Positions 37,582-49,062 of a stretch of 64,000 nucleotides of DNA are shown piece after piece. The translations under genes were made by a program, and so were the position numbers. The stretch is from Archilochus colubris. Taxonomy: Eukaryota; Chordata; Aves; Apodiformes; Trochilidae. The stretch lies in contig CM041083.1 in assembly GCA_023079485.1 (NCBI GenBank), forward strand, positions 62,129,810 through 62,193,809, read 5' to 3'. Under the pieces are notes generated by a model. The model made no database searches. It saw nothing but the letters and a program-made list of their open reading frames with translations, and was not told where the DNA came from. Position 1 is the first letter of the stretch. The number at the start of each line of letters is the position of its first letter.

Positions 37582-40500
37582 GTATGCAGCTTCCTAAAGC
37601 ATTGATTTCAGTTTAATTGTGTCACATAAGTTAAAGTTCCTCAACAGTTTTGTGTCTACAAAGGCAAAGGAGAATCAAACCTTCTTCTTTGCTACAAACC
37701 TACAAAGTGTTGCGGGTTTTATTTTACAAAACTTGTTTCTGTGTTTACTTGATTTGTTTTAGCTAAATTACAATGAAAATCACACAAGTTTTACCGGGGG
37801 TTTTGTTTTCCCTGGGGAGGTTCTTCTAGCAATGAAGCTAGAACAGCAGATAGTCAAATTCCTTGGTACTTTGTTTCTTTTTGTTTTAAATGACTGACCA
37901 ATCAAGTACAGCTGATAGACAAAGTAAAGAGACTAAAACCTGCCAGCAATGCCTGAGCAATACTCTTTCTTTTCAGTTAACCTTTTATGACCAATAGTAA
38001 TAAATGTAGAAATTTAGAAATGTAATCAAACCTAGTATTTGGTTGAGCTTAATGCTGGAATATGAAGTAAAGGCAAGTGCTTTGTAGGAGAGCACAGCCG
38101 TTTCAAGAGATTTTTAGGAAGTGTTGGCTGGGAACTGGAAGGATTAGAGAGTAAGAAGAGGTGGAAGCTGCTGTGACAGCACCAAGCAGTTGTTCTTAAG
38201 AGCATCTCCTTGATCAAGCCACTGCAAGGTCAAGGCACTGTTTAAACACTTCGTATGGCTAAGCATTGCAGTGGGGTAAAAGTGCCATGAAAAGAGGAGA
38301 GGGGTAAAGCAGTAATGATCACCCGTTCAGAGATGCTAGAAATTGCTAGAATTTTGTTGTTAGGCGACAATATGAATATTCTTTCTTGTAATACCATGTC
38401 CTTCTTCCATGTAAAAATATGGGGAAAAAAAATTATGGTAAAAATTAATTTTACACTTGAAATTCACAAAAACCTGATTACAGTCATGTGATTTTTTTTT
38501 TTTTACCCTGTCTGTTACAGATTTTTTTTTTCTGATGTGACATCCCACAGATAAGTCAGATGTTTCTGAAAGAAAATGAGTGCACCTCCTACCTGCACTG
38601 TGCAACCTTTTTGCTTGATGATACATACCTAGTTTGACTCTTGTGCTCTGATTTCAAAGCATATGACTTGCCACATATGGTTAAAACAAGATGTGGAAGA
38701 GGGAGGGAGAAAAAGTACAGTGTAATTAGGAGTGTGAGGCCAGGAGGTCATTTTGAATATGTGTCTCTCTTGTGGGATGTGGCAGCTATTTATTTAATTC
38801 GGTCCTGTGAGTCTGACAAGCAGGTAGAGGGCTAGTCTGAGGAAAGGATGGAGGATCTGGAGCTGCAGCTTGCATGCTGGGTGGGAATATCTGACAGTGG
38901 AGGCTGTGTGTGTTTGCTGCTGAATGTGTATTTTTCATCTTCTGCATACTTCTTGGGTACTAAAAGCCCAGCATAAATCTAAGCTCTCTTGCTTGAATCT
39001 CAAGAGTGATTTTACTTTTTGGAGGAGAAGTACAGAAGCAGAACACTACCTATTGTAATATCTTGGGTGTTCGTGATTGTCCACAAACATAGAAAATGCA
39101 GGGCAGATGGCGAGATGAATTTGTCATCAAGAATCTCGTGGCATACTTTGTCCTGCTTGGAAGGAATGCTGCTTAATATTTGTTTGCACACACAGATTTA
39201 TGCTGAAGTTAGAAAGATGGGTAATTGCTAAATTGCCAGGGTTGCAGTGCTAACTGAACTAATGGCTGGAGGATTAAGCATTGCCTTAAGTACAGCTTGT
39301 TTTTGTTGGCTCATGCAAGGTTATGTAAACAACTTGAAAAAAGAGGGCTGAATCACAGTCACGCTCTCAGTGTGCCATGAGCCCATGCTACAAGTAACGT
39401 GGTGTGTCCTCTTCCAAAACCAGGCATCTTAGATGTGGTCAGGAAGATGCTCAAGATGCTTATTTTGGTTCTCTGCACAGAGAGTCTCTTGCACAAGTGT
39501 GTTTGGAGTATGCCCTTCAGCCTTTTCCCCAGCTGAGGATCAGCAGCATCTCTCCCACCCCTCTTCCAGCTCTCCAGCAGACTCCTGCTGCAGCCTGCCT
39601 CCAGCATGGCCTCACCCTACAGGCATATCTCTGCACATCCAGCTGAACCAGTCAGCATCAGAGCAACTCCCTGAAACCTTTGGTCCACTAGGGTTCAAGT
39701 TTCAGGTGTTTCCTCTTTGAGCAAGCCCTTCAATTCTGCCAGCAGCACTTGCATTCATGCCTCCCCCCACCCTCACCCCACCTCCCATGGGAGCTTGCAG
39801 CAGAGGATGCAGCACCCTGGGTGCTGGACCCTTGGCAGTGATGCTTAACCTGCTGCAGTCCAGAGAAACTGGGTTAGCAAAAACCTGCTACCTGCACGGA
39901 ACCAGCTAGTACAGCTCGGTTCTGGCTGTGCTGGGATCAGGAGCCAGGCACACCATCCTCAGGGGCATGGTGATACCCAGCAGCTGTAACCTCTTTTGTC
40001 AGAACAGCTATTTGCAGAGGGTACGTCTCCCATACCCCAGGCTTACATTTGACAGAGAAAATAGATTTTTCTTTATTACTAATGGGATTAAAAGCAAGTT
40101 CCGACCTAGGAAGCTGCACTGAAATTGCAGTTCAGTGCCCTGACAAGAAGAGTTTGCTGTGTGGTGATGAGCATACAGTGATTTTGCTTAGGTCATGGAT
40201 AAAAATAGAGCTGTTCTGACTCTCACAACTGAGAGTGAAATAAATTTGAGTTCCTGAATCCTCTGTTCTGTTACACTCTGCTTTGCTGACACCAAGACTG
40301 ATTACTGAATCTTTCAAATGTTTATGGTAAGCTGCATGGCTGAAGATCCTTATTTTTCCCAAATGCACAATTAAAGCTAATCTGATCTGAACCAGAGTCA
40401 GGTAATGATGAGTAGAGAGCGTGTGTAGAATAAGGTTGAGTCCATCTGTACTTGAATCTTCTCCCAGTAAGGTAACAAATTCTACTCAGTGTTTCATATT

Positions 40501-42518
40501 AGATATAATTCCAGCTGAGCACTAGGGGTGGGAGAAGAAGAGGGAGGGAGGTGATAAACTGTGCATTGATCTTCCCATCAAAAGATTTGAAATGTCTGGA
40601 GGAGACTGTCTCAGCACAACCTAGCTGAGTGTAGTTACCTCCTGTTTCTCAAGGCCTCCAGATCATGTGCCCTGCTGTCTGGCCTTGGGAGGTCTAATGC
40701 TGGCTCTGGGCCATGGAGAGTTTTCCAGTGGCAGAAGGCTCTGGGCAGTCATTCAGCTGGAAGGCACTGCTGCTGGCAGACAGAGGCTGCTGAGCTTGCT
40801 TGTGAAGGGCAAGGGCTTGCATTGGAGTGTAATGTGCCCTTCTGGGTTTGATTTACAGCTCACTGACAGAACTTCTCACCTGCTTCATCAGAGAACAATC
40901 TGGAAGCCACATTAGGAAATAGCAGGAAAGTTTCTTTTTAAAAAAATAAGGTTTTATGTAACCTAGATTTTTGCCACTGGCAAGCTACCATTACTTCCAC
41001 TGATTGTTTCTTCTGATGGTGCTTCATATATGTATGCACAGCACAGAGCTGTATGATCCAGACCACTCAGCTTGGACTCCAAAGGTAGACCTGGATTTTG
41101 AGAAGCTGGGTGGGTCATCCTGGTGAAGAACTGTGCTGCTGAGCCACTGCTGTTATCTGCTTCATTTGTGCAGAGAAAACGTATTTCTGGGCAGCACGAA
41201 GTTGCACTGTGCAGATTTGCTCTTAGGGCCCTAGTCCTGTTATGTTAGAAGCTCTCTGAGGAAAATATTTTTCTGAAATAATGCAGGGTCTAAATATAAC
41301 ACAAAGCACAGGCTTGGGTGTAACAGATGGGGGAAAGCACGAGACAGTGAGACTACACTCATCAACATAAAAGCATCAGTCACAGCATGACTTTGTTTGG
41401 TTTTCTTTGGAGTAAATACTGCCACGTGCCCTGATGCTCAGCAGTGCATGCAGGGCCTGCAAGGAAGATGCAGGAGTTGGAAAGTAACAGAGATCAGTTC
41501 AGACTCAGCTGATGGTACTTAGAGCCTGCCACAGAGTTTTAGAGGGCTGAATTGCCTGTGCATGTAACATGCAAACTGTGTCAAAATTAAGAAATTACAG
41601 CCTTCTCTTTCCCCTGCTGGAAACTATTACATTGTTTTTCTTGCTGTTTATTTAACCAAGCGGGGGGTTTTGGAAGCAGCTTCACCATGCCATGGCAGAC
41701 CTTTTCCTCTTCTAAAGCTCTCTGTGCTCTAAAACTAGGGTTTCTGGCTTTCTCAAAACTGTAATGTGGGAAGTAAAAACAAAAACAAAGAAAAAACCAA
41801 AAACAAACAGAAAAAAAAACCAAACAAACCCAAAACCATAGAAGAAAGCCCCTATAAAACAGTTTTTCTTTCCTAAAGGGGAAGGGCTATTCAGATTGTC
41901 ACTTATTCAAGAGTCTCATATCCCTGAAAATGTGATTCTGCTTGTGACTGCCTGTCACTGTTTTTTTCCCCAACAATCATCTTTCTCTCAGATTTTCTGT
42001 TGCTGCCACCATCAAAGGGTTTGCTAGGGCCTTCCTAGTAGATTGTGGTTTGGAGAAAAGATGTGTATTTGTCCTCTGCCCTCACAGACATACCCACTCA
42101 TGGTAGCAGCTTCAGGAAGAGACTCATAGCAGTGGGTCTCATAAGGTATCTGCTTTTTTTAAGTGTTAGCAGTGTCCATGAGGATGTCTACCTCAGACAA
42201 TTCAGGGATGAGCAGATCTACCCCTGCTCACCTTGGCCAAGCAAATGCCAGGACACAGAGCAGGTGATACAGGCTGTAGTGCATCTGGTTTGCAACCCAT
42301 ACCAGAGAAGGGCTTTTCTTTGTTCCAGGGGCTGCCAGGGGTCTCAGTGCCAGTGCTGGGCTCTGCAGGGCCATGCTGGAGGAGGGGTCTCTTTCTTTAG
42401 AAACAAAGTCAGGAGATGTTTTCTGATTGAGCTGCTGCCTCAAACTGGATATTACCATTTGAAGCACGTAGGGTTTTTATGATTTATCTATTAATTTTTT
42501 TCTCCCTACTTGTTTCAG
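37582..42518 (+). other. DENND5B: Intron 10 (4.9 kb)
   Basis: Donor GTATGC and acceptor TGTTTCAG. It holds several T or A runs (38492, 38521) and an A/C-rich tract near 41776-41838. No mobile element body or extra exon recognised. Confidence 0.88.
41776..41838. repeat. A/C-rich low-complexity tract
   Basis: Repeated AAAAAC and AAACC-like units over about 60 bases in intron 10, with no associated element. Confidence 0.8.
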
Positions 42519-42647
42519 GCATGTTCAGAACATGAGTGAGATAAAGACTGATGTGGGGCGAGCCCGAGCCTGGATAAGGCTTTCTCTGGAGAAGAAGCTT
42601 TTGTCTCAGCACCTGAAGCAGCTGCTTTCCAATCAGGCACTCGCCAA
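42519..42647 (+). CDS. DENND5B: DENND5B exon 11: RUN1
   Basis: Acceptor TTGTTTCAG|G and donor GCCAA|GTAAGA. It encodes residues 677-719 and two bases of the next codon: [20 protein letters not shown] then [20 protein letters not shown] and LA. The [20 protein letters not shown] stretch is characteristic RUN-domain helix sequence in DENND5. Confidence 0.97.
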
Positions 42648-43422
42648 GTAAGATGTCTCTAAAGCTTCGCTTTTTCATCTTTCTCACTGGTGCTCAGGGT
42701 GCAGCCAGGCACTCTGGGTACCAAACGCTCACATCTGCTAACAGCAAGATAGAAGAATACCTGGAGATAATCACCCCTTGGGTGATCTGCTGAAGGCATG
42801 GTGGCAGACTTATCTGTCTTCTCCTGAAGGTCCATCTACATCTATCTACCTTAGCAGCTTTTTGGCAGTCTGTTGCCCTCAGATTTCAGGCAGTATTGAA
42901 AGCTCTGTGCTTCCTCAAACTGGGTCAGGATTAACTCCTTCATGCCACTTGGAGCAACTAGTGATATACACTGGGTTTGCTGAAATAGATGAGTGGCAGG
43001 AGGACCCCGGATGCTGTTTGCTGCCTTCCATGGTTTGGTGCCTTCTGGTTAGTTTTCTGAGGAAGATGAGATTATTAGAAAAGCTTACTCTTCAGTAGGA
43101 AGAAAAGAGGTTGCTGTATGATGGTTCAAATCTGTTATTATGAGCAGTGTTAGTTTATATCTCTGCTTTGAAGCAAAACCCAAAACTGATCCTTTAATGA
43201 GATGAACTCTGGTAGCCTTGCTGTGGTACCATGGAGCAGCGAGTGGCCTGCAAAACATGTGTAGCACAGGGGGTAAAAACTCCCTATGGGTTTCTTGTGT
43301 TAGCTGGGAAACCTCACTTTTTACACCTCCCATGAAGATGAACTCTTCATTTGGTGTTTCAAACACCTTTTAAGATACATGATGCTTTTTGAACAAGAAA
43401 GCAATGTGTTTGTTTCTCCCAG
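42648..43422 (+). other. DENND5B: Intron 11 (0.8 kb)
   Basis: Donor GTAAGA and acceptor TTCTCCCAG. No feature recognised. Confidence 0.9.
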
Positions 43423-43544
43423 GAAACTTTACAAGCGTTACGCTTTCCTGCGCTGTGAAGAAGAGCGGGAACAGTTTCTGTATCACCTGCTCTCCCTCAA
43501 CGCTGTGGATTACTTCTGCTTCACAAGCGTCTTCACCACAATCA
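43423..43544 (+). CDS. DENND5B: DENND5B exon 12: end of RUN1
   Basis: Acceptor TTTCTCCCAG|GAAACT and donor ATCA|GTGAGT (consensus). It encodes residues 720-760 and one base of the next codon: [20 protein letters not shown] then [20 protein letters not shown]. This is the closing helix pair of RUN1. The next codon (Met) is split across the exon 12/13 junction. Confidence 0.97.
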
Positions 43545-44547
43545 GTGAGTTGGAGAATCAATTTGTTTTCCCCCCTGAACACGAATTAGTCGCTGTCATG
43601 ATTTGTAAGAGACAGTTCTGCTGTTGCTGGTGTCGGAGTAGCTGAGCCCTTATCTGGAAACCATGGGTGCTGGGTGTTGCTCTGGGAAACCAGCTGGAGA
43701 GCCAAGGTTGTGTGGGAGTGCTCTGGAGAAGAGCATTGCACACAGGAGTGTAATCAGCAGCAAGTGCTGCTGCAAGCCCTTGATTTTCCTCACTGAGTTG
43801 TATTGTCTCTTTCATCTTCCCTCCCAGACAAGTGCTCTACATCCTAATGCTTCTTTCTGGCCTTCAGTAAGTGTGCATTCTAATAGCCTGCTCTCTGCAG
43901 ACTCAGAAAGAGATGGAATGAAATACAAGGCACTTTGTGTTCTGCTGTATATTTTAAATCTCCTTTTATCTCTCCATAAATGCCGAAAAGATTTTCCCTT
44001 TCTGCCCTGTAATAAGGAGAACAGGGATTGGATTGAAATCTGAAAATTAATCTTTCTCTCCTGCACTGGGCAATGCAGAGAAGCCGGGACCCATGGGATG
44101 ACCTAATTATTTGCATCCATCGTGGCAGCCTTCAGTCTTCATTTTCTTCCTGGTTCAGAGTGAAGTGAAGCAAGTTTTACATGGCTGTCAAAGCAGGCAC
44201 TCATTCTATTTTTTCTCCTCTTAAAGCAATAAATCCCCTCAGAACTAGCACAGCGCAAAGAGATTTATTCATCCTTGATTACTTTATTTCTGCAGGCATC
44301 CAGCTTGACAGCTTTTCCCCTGTAGGACAAGTGCTTGGAATTTGAGGGTATTTTTTTGAAGTGCAGTATCATTGTATAGCACAGAAAAAGTAAAAAGCTG
44401 GCTTATCTTACCCCGTCAAAAAGGCAGCTTGGGAAAAATAAGGAGATAAGAGTCTCCTGCAGTGCTAGCGTGCAGTATCTGAGTCAATTCCAAATTGGGC
44501 TGGGTGACAGTCCTTGTCTTCAGCAGGTATGAGTGATGCAGCTGTAA

Positions 44548-44582
44548 TACATAATAATATCAACAATAATAATAGTAATAAC
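44548..44582. repeat. Imperfect AAT/ATA microsatellite
   Basis: ATAATAATATCAACAATAAT-type imperfect trinucleotide array in intron 12. Confidence 0.85.
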
Positions 44583-44749
44583 GGTGGGAGGAGTTGGGGA
44601 GCTTGTTTGTTGTTTCTTTTTAGTGAGGGAATGTCCACAGAGACACACTGGACTTGAGACTTTGGTTATGCTGTGACCAGTTATGCCAGCATCTCTGACA
44701 TTCCCTTCTCCCCTGTAACTTCCCATGTGTCCCAAGTAGGCTGCAGTCA

Positions 44750-45411
44750 ACTGTACAAGATTCAACAAGGCCAAGTGTCCAGTCCCTCACTTGGGTCACA
44801 ACAACCCCAGGCAATGCTACAGGCTTAGGGAGGGGTGGCTGGAGGGTTGCCTCATGGTAAAGGACCTGGGGGTGCTGGTCAACAGCAGGCTGAATACAGC
44901 CCAGCGGTGTGCCCAGGTGGCCAAGAAGGCCAACAGCATCCTGGCTTGTATCAGAAATAATGCGGCCAGCAGGAGTGGGGAAGTGATGGTGGCCCTGTAC
45001 TTGGCACTGGTGAGGCTGCACCTGGTTTGGTTTTGGGCCCCTCACCACAAAACCGAGGAGACCCTACCACTTTCTACAACTATCTGACAGGAGGTTGTAG
45101 CAAGGTGGGTGTTGGTCTCTTTCCCAAGTTACAAGTGACAGAACAAGAAAGGGTCCCAGATTTTTCCAGGAGAGATTTAGATTGGATATTAGGAAAAAAT
45201 TCTTCACCGAAAAGGTTGTCAGGCACTGGAACGGGCTGCCCAGATAAGTGGTGGAGCCACCATCCCCGGTGGGGCTATGGTTAAGCAGTGGACTTGGCAA
45301 TAGGAGAAGCTCCCCTGCTCACAGCAGTGGACTTCGTGGACTCCTGGCAGTGCTGAGTAAAAAGCTGGACCTGAAGATCCTAAAGTTCTTCTCCAACCCA
45401 AACCATTCCTG
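44750..45411 (+). mobile_element. CR1 LINE 3' fragment with internal deletion, sense
   Basis: It starts with the CR1 section TTCAACAAGGCCAAGTG, runs through [20 protein letters not shown] and [20 protein letters not shown], and ends near CCAACCCAAACCATTCCTGATG (about 45390-45411). Around 45047-45060 the sequence jumps from CCCCTCACCACAAA to GGAGACCCTACCACTTTCTA. This omits the segment that in the first CR1 copy of this window (1398-1540) encodes [15 protein letters not shown] and the [14 protein letters not shown] region. That deletion is inferred by comparing copies within the window. Confidence 0.93.
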
Positions 45412-45420
45412 ATGAGTCCC

Positions 45421-45765
45421 AGGCTGCCGGCCGGCGCTGCCCTGCCTCACGGGGTGGGGGGGTTGGTTACTCCTCTCATCGGCAGCCTCCGGCGCCGTCT
45501 TTGCGCGGGTCCGGCTCTGCTGCGAGGCAGCGGCGGTGCCGGTTCTGCAGCGGGGCTGCAGCACCACCGTGCGGTACCGCTGCCCGCCGCCACCCCGCCA
45601 CACGCACTGCCCTCCCCGTCCTTTGCGCGCTGCTGGGCTGCCGGCACCGAACCACCGGTGCTGCCAGCAGTCGTGAAGGCGGGGTGCCCAGAGCCGCGTC
45701 TGCGGGGGGATGTGGGGCAGGAGCAGGGGCCGGTGCTGTGAAGCCTCCCCGAGCGGGTAGGAGGG
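45421..45765. promoter_or_regulatory. Intragenic CpG island, possible internal promoter
   Basis: About 345 bases are strongly GC-rich. My hand count is about 36 CpG dinucleotides, roughly one per ten bases, against near absence in surrounding introns. It contains GGCGCCGTC, TTGCGCGGG and other GC-box-like words, and several G runs of four or more near 45679-45730. It lies directly after the CR1 3' end and about 200 bp before exon 13, far from the main DENND5B promoter, which is outside the window. No TATA box was seen. It could be an internal CpG-island promoter, a methylated orphan island, or a GC-rich insertion. No exon can be assigned from sequence alone. Confidence 0.6.
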
Positions 45766-45932
45766 TCTGTGAGTTTGTCTCACCCTCGGCAAGGGAGAAC
45801 ACAGGAGGAGTTCTCCGTGTCAGGGTTCTGAGATGTGGGACAAGAAGCTGCCTTCGAGGGAGATGCGTGGTTTATACCAGAAACCGTGTTTATGCTGAGG
45901 ACTGGGAGTGGAAGGGGAAGAAAAAAATAACC

Positions 45933-45951
45933 TTTTTTTTTTTTTTTTTTT
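45933..45951. repeat. T19 tract within the exon 13 polypyrimidine region
   Basis: Nineteen consecutive T, followed by CCTCCCTTGTTCTTAG at the exon 13 acceptor. It is preceded by the purine run GGAAGGGGAAGAAAAAAATAA. Confidence 0.9.
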
Positions 45952-45967
45952 CCTCCCTTGTTCTTAG

Positions 45968-46113
45968 TGATCCCGTATAGGTCAGTGATAATTCCTATCA
46001 AAAAACTAAGCAATGCAATAACTACATCAAACCCATGGATTTGTGTGTCAGGAGAACTAGGAGAAACAGGTGTGATGCAGATTCCGAAAAACCATCTAGA
46101 AATGACATTTGAG
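45968..46113 (+). CDS. DENND5B: DENND5B exon 13: start of PLAT domain
   Basis: Acceptor TTGTTCTTAG|TG completes the split Met codon, and donor GAG|GTGAGT is consensus. It encodes residues 761-809: [20 protein letters not shown], then [20 protein letters not shown] and KNHLEMTFE. The strand pattern [19 protein letters not shown] opens the PLAT (lipoxygenase-homology) beta-sandwich between the two RUN domains. The Met codon straddling the junction is not an initiation site in the full-length mRNA. Confidence 0.97.
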
Positions 46114-47901
46114 GTGAGTACACACTCTTTACATTTTACTTGGCAATTTGAAACATGCTTCCAAGTAAACATTAATGAGGGATGATTCTCTTAAGATCAC
46201 AGCATTTCTGAGTCTGCCGAGGTGTTCAAGGTCTCAGTACATTCAAAACCAGAAAAATGGTGCTGCCAGCCCATCTGCTGGATGAAAACTTACTGTGAAC
46301 ACATACCATTTTTAACCATAGGTTTTGCTGCCATCCCTGTCCCAGTCCAGGGCTACTCTTTTTTCACCAGCACCATCTATTTCCATATCTCTTTCCTGTA
46401 CACATCTCCTTGCCAGCTAATCCTAATTTTCAGGGTTTATTTCTGTCTCCTCATTTCCCTTCCTGCTTTCTTTTCCCTTCTTTACGTTTTTCTTCCCATG
46501 TAACAACCATCCAGGTCCCACTTCTGGACAGTCCCAAATTTCTTCTCCTTGCCCTCCAACTCCTTTCCTGATACTGCTTTCCTTCCAGTCAGCCAGTCTA
46601 ACTCCTGTGTTCTTCAACATCCCAACGCTATGTGCTGCCCCTTCAGACTGCAGAGCCACCATCCCCATCAGGCTCCCTGCTTGCTCTGCTGCTTCTCTTT
46701 GCGTTTGGCTACCCCACGTTCATCTCTGCTATCCCATCCATCAGTTTCAGATTGGCCTGGTGCCACCTCAAAGCAGCTGGTATGGCAGTGGGAATTGCAG
46801 GGAAAGCCCCATCAGGCTCCTCTAGCTCCAGGCTGTACTCAGCAACCAGTGATTGCGTAGGAAAATCTGCTACTAAAATTAAAGTTGTGTCCTCTGAGCA
46901 TATGCGTACTGATTTTCAACAGCAGTAAAAAAAAAAAAAACAAACAAAAAACCCCACACCAAACAAAAACCAATGAACCAACCAACCAAAAAAAATTAAA
47001 CAATCCCTCTGCCCAACATAGGTAGATACTGACAGAGATAGAGAAGATATTTTTGTGATGTAATGGCCACCTCTCATTCTGATATTAGTATTTTGTAGAA
47101 AAGACCTGCAGCTTCTAACAAGCAAAATAACACATCTAAACATTTCTAAGGACCATACTAACACTGTTCTGGAATACTGCTTTGGCTGAAGCTCTCCCAA
47201 AATATCAGCTAGGTAGCCACCCACTATAGAAAATGCCAACTCAAGCTGCTTGTTTGGCACTAACAGAAGCAATGAAAACCAAGATCTTGCAAGAGAAATG
47301 TTTAGCTGACGTTAACAGAGGTTTCTGCCAGCCCCACCTACCATTACATACTGCACTGGAATTCACAGTCCCTTGTTTTCCTTGTTTGTCTCTTTGTGAC
47401 ATTAAAAGTCTCATGTTTATGATTTTTGTCTTGCTCAACAATAACAAACTGATCTTTGAAAACACATGATACAGGGACTGTTCCATAGTGCAGAGTGAGT
47501 CAACTGGAAATTAGTGTGCTCAAAATGCATTTTTTAAAACCTGTTTCTACTGAAGAACTATTTCCTCTACAAAAACAGATTTTTTTATCACCTGAGTTTA
47601 GGAATTTGTAACTAACACTTCTGAGAAGTATTCTCTGTTCAGTGCTAACAAAAAAGAATGTAATCTTTTCACAAGCTTTTAATAGTTTTTATCTCAAGGT
47701 ATTTCTTCTGTGCTAAAATAATTATTCTGCTTTTCAAAATGTTCTGCATGTTTGGTTGAGAGTACTTGCTATATAAATCAAAGGAAACTGAATAAAAACA
47801 TACATCTGAGACCATATGTGTGCATGTGGTGGGGGTGTGTGTTGTCTGTTGCTGGTTTGTTTTTTTTTTTTAAATTAAGTAAAAACTGTTACTCATTTCA
47901 G
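46114..47901 (+). other. DENND5B: Intron 13 (1.8 kb)
   Basis: Donor GTGAGT and acceptor CATTTCAG. A moderately GC-rich stretch (46500-46860) has open frames but no recognisable protein. An A-run followed by an A/C-rich tract lies at 46926-46996. Confidence 0.9.
46926..46996. repeat. A/C-rich low-complexity tract
   Basis: A14 run followed by CAAACAAAAAACCCC-type sequence and ACCAACCAACCAAAA over about 70 bases. Confidence 0.8.
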
Positions 47902-48020
47902 TGCCAGAATCTCGGGAAGCTGACGACCGTTCAGATTGGTCATGACAACTCAGGGCTGCTAGCCAAGTGGCTGGTTGATTGTGTCATGGTCAGAAATGAA
48001 ATAACAGGACACACATACAA
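47902..48020 (+). CDS. DENND5B: DENND5B exon 14: PLAT core
   Basis: Acceptor ACTCATTTCAG|TGCCAG and donor TACAA|GTAAGC. It encodes residues 810-848 and two bases of the next codon: [20 protein letters not shown], then [26 protein letters not shown]-x-AKWLVD is the classic PLAT signature. It is identical or nearly so in both DENND5 paralogues. Confidence 0.98.
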
Positions 48021-49062
48021 GTAAGCAAGAAGTTTTTGTTTTCTTTGTCTGAAATTTCTACTTGTTAAATATAGAAAAAAGCAGGAAGAGGTTTGTCTTC
48101 TCAGCTGATGGAGCAGTGAGGGCTGATTTGGGTACCCAGTAGGGTTGCCTTGGTCTCTCCAACCCTCAGTTTTCTAGTTGAAGTAAAATAATCTGATAAA
48201 TTTCAAATGAGACTTGAATGTAGGACTGTCTTTGCATCTTTCTGAGACAGGACAAGCAGTGTGGATACTTGTGAGGTGATTCATATGTTTGTGTCTATTG
48301 CATCGGTTTAAAGTAGTGTGGTAAAGTTGTGCACGAAAGCTGTAATGATGGTCTAGGGTAAATATTTGTTTCCTTTTTCTTTTAAAAAAATATTCAAATG
48401 TCTGAGTACAGTAACAAATGTACAGAAATTTGGATTACAAGGAAATAAAAAGTTTTTATGATTTCTTAATCTTCTTTTGTCAAAATGACCTCCTAAACCA
48501 TCATTGGTCTTACAAAACATATGTCTAAGCAGACTTAAATATTTTTTCCAACTATGGACTTTGATAATTCAGAGACGTGAGCTCCAGAACTCACAGCTGG
48601 CCATAGTGTGTCAGGGGTAAGTAGGAGGAAATGGGGAACAAGGACTGGAGGTATGGACATGTGCATGGATTTTCTCAGGACTGTGAATGGGATCAAAAAC
48701 GTACAGCAATAAAATGGGAGGTCCGAGTTAGAGATACCACAGCTTCAGCTAGGTGTGAACTTTATGTAGGGCTTTAATTGCTAATCATATTTTTTTAAGA
48801 GGCTGAATATCAGTTCTGGTTGCAAGTAAAAAAAATAGCCCAGCAGAAATCAAGATGTGGCCCATCAAATATGTGCATAACACTTTCTGTTGTCTTATGC
48901 TTTCTTGCAATCTCTTCCTATTTCCCTTTTCCTGTAGTTTCTGGCTACAGAGCATCTCGTGCCTGTTTGACAGTGTTTATGGGTGCTAGCTGTCCCTCTG
49001 GCTTTGAGATAAAGCCAGGCTACCTGTGTGGCTGACCTGTGTTTGTGCTGGCTGTGCTGCAG
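48021..49062 (+). other. DENND5B: Intron 14 (1.0 kb) with a possible microexon
   Basis: Donor GTAAGC and acceptor GTGCTGCAG. It contains a second very strong acceptor-like site ending TTTTCCTGTAG at 48937, which defines the microexon candidate at 48938-48982. No mobile element recognised. Confidence 0.9.
48938..48982 (+). CDS. DENND5B: Candidate 45-nt in-frame microexon in the PLAT coding region
   Basis: A long pyrimidine tract (about 48900-48934) ends in CCTGTAG, at least as good as the acceptor of the constitutive exon 15, which lies 80 bp beyond the candidate's end. Taking TATGG|GTGCTA as donor gives exactly 45 nt (15 codons), and the incoming phase (two bases from exon 14) is preserved. 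The product would replace the split Lys by the sixteen-residue stretch NFWLQSISCLFDSVYG between HTY and FPCGRW. Reading on past this donor meets a stop (TGC TAG). The donor is weak beyond GTG. It could be a regulated microexon or a decoy acceptor. Confidence 0.42.

Larger units (their letters stand above)
43545..45967 (+). other. DENND5B: Intron 12 (2.4 kb) with CR1 and CpG island
   Basis: Donor GTGAGT and acceptor TTGTTCTTAG. From 5' to 3' it contains unique sequence, an AAT-type microsatellite (about 44548-44582), a CR1 fragment, a CpG island and a T19 tract that forms the far end of the exon 13 pyrimidine tract. Confidence 0.9.

Noticed and set aside
45412..45980. Overlapping open frames of 109 and 159 codons (plus) and up to 157 (minus) through the CpG island
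   Set aside because: GC-rich sequence lowers stop frequency. The peptides are Ala/Gly/Pro/Arg-rich without domains, and the 159-codon frame is out of frame with exon 13.
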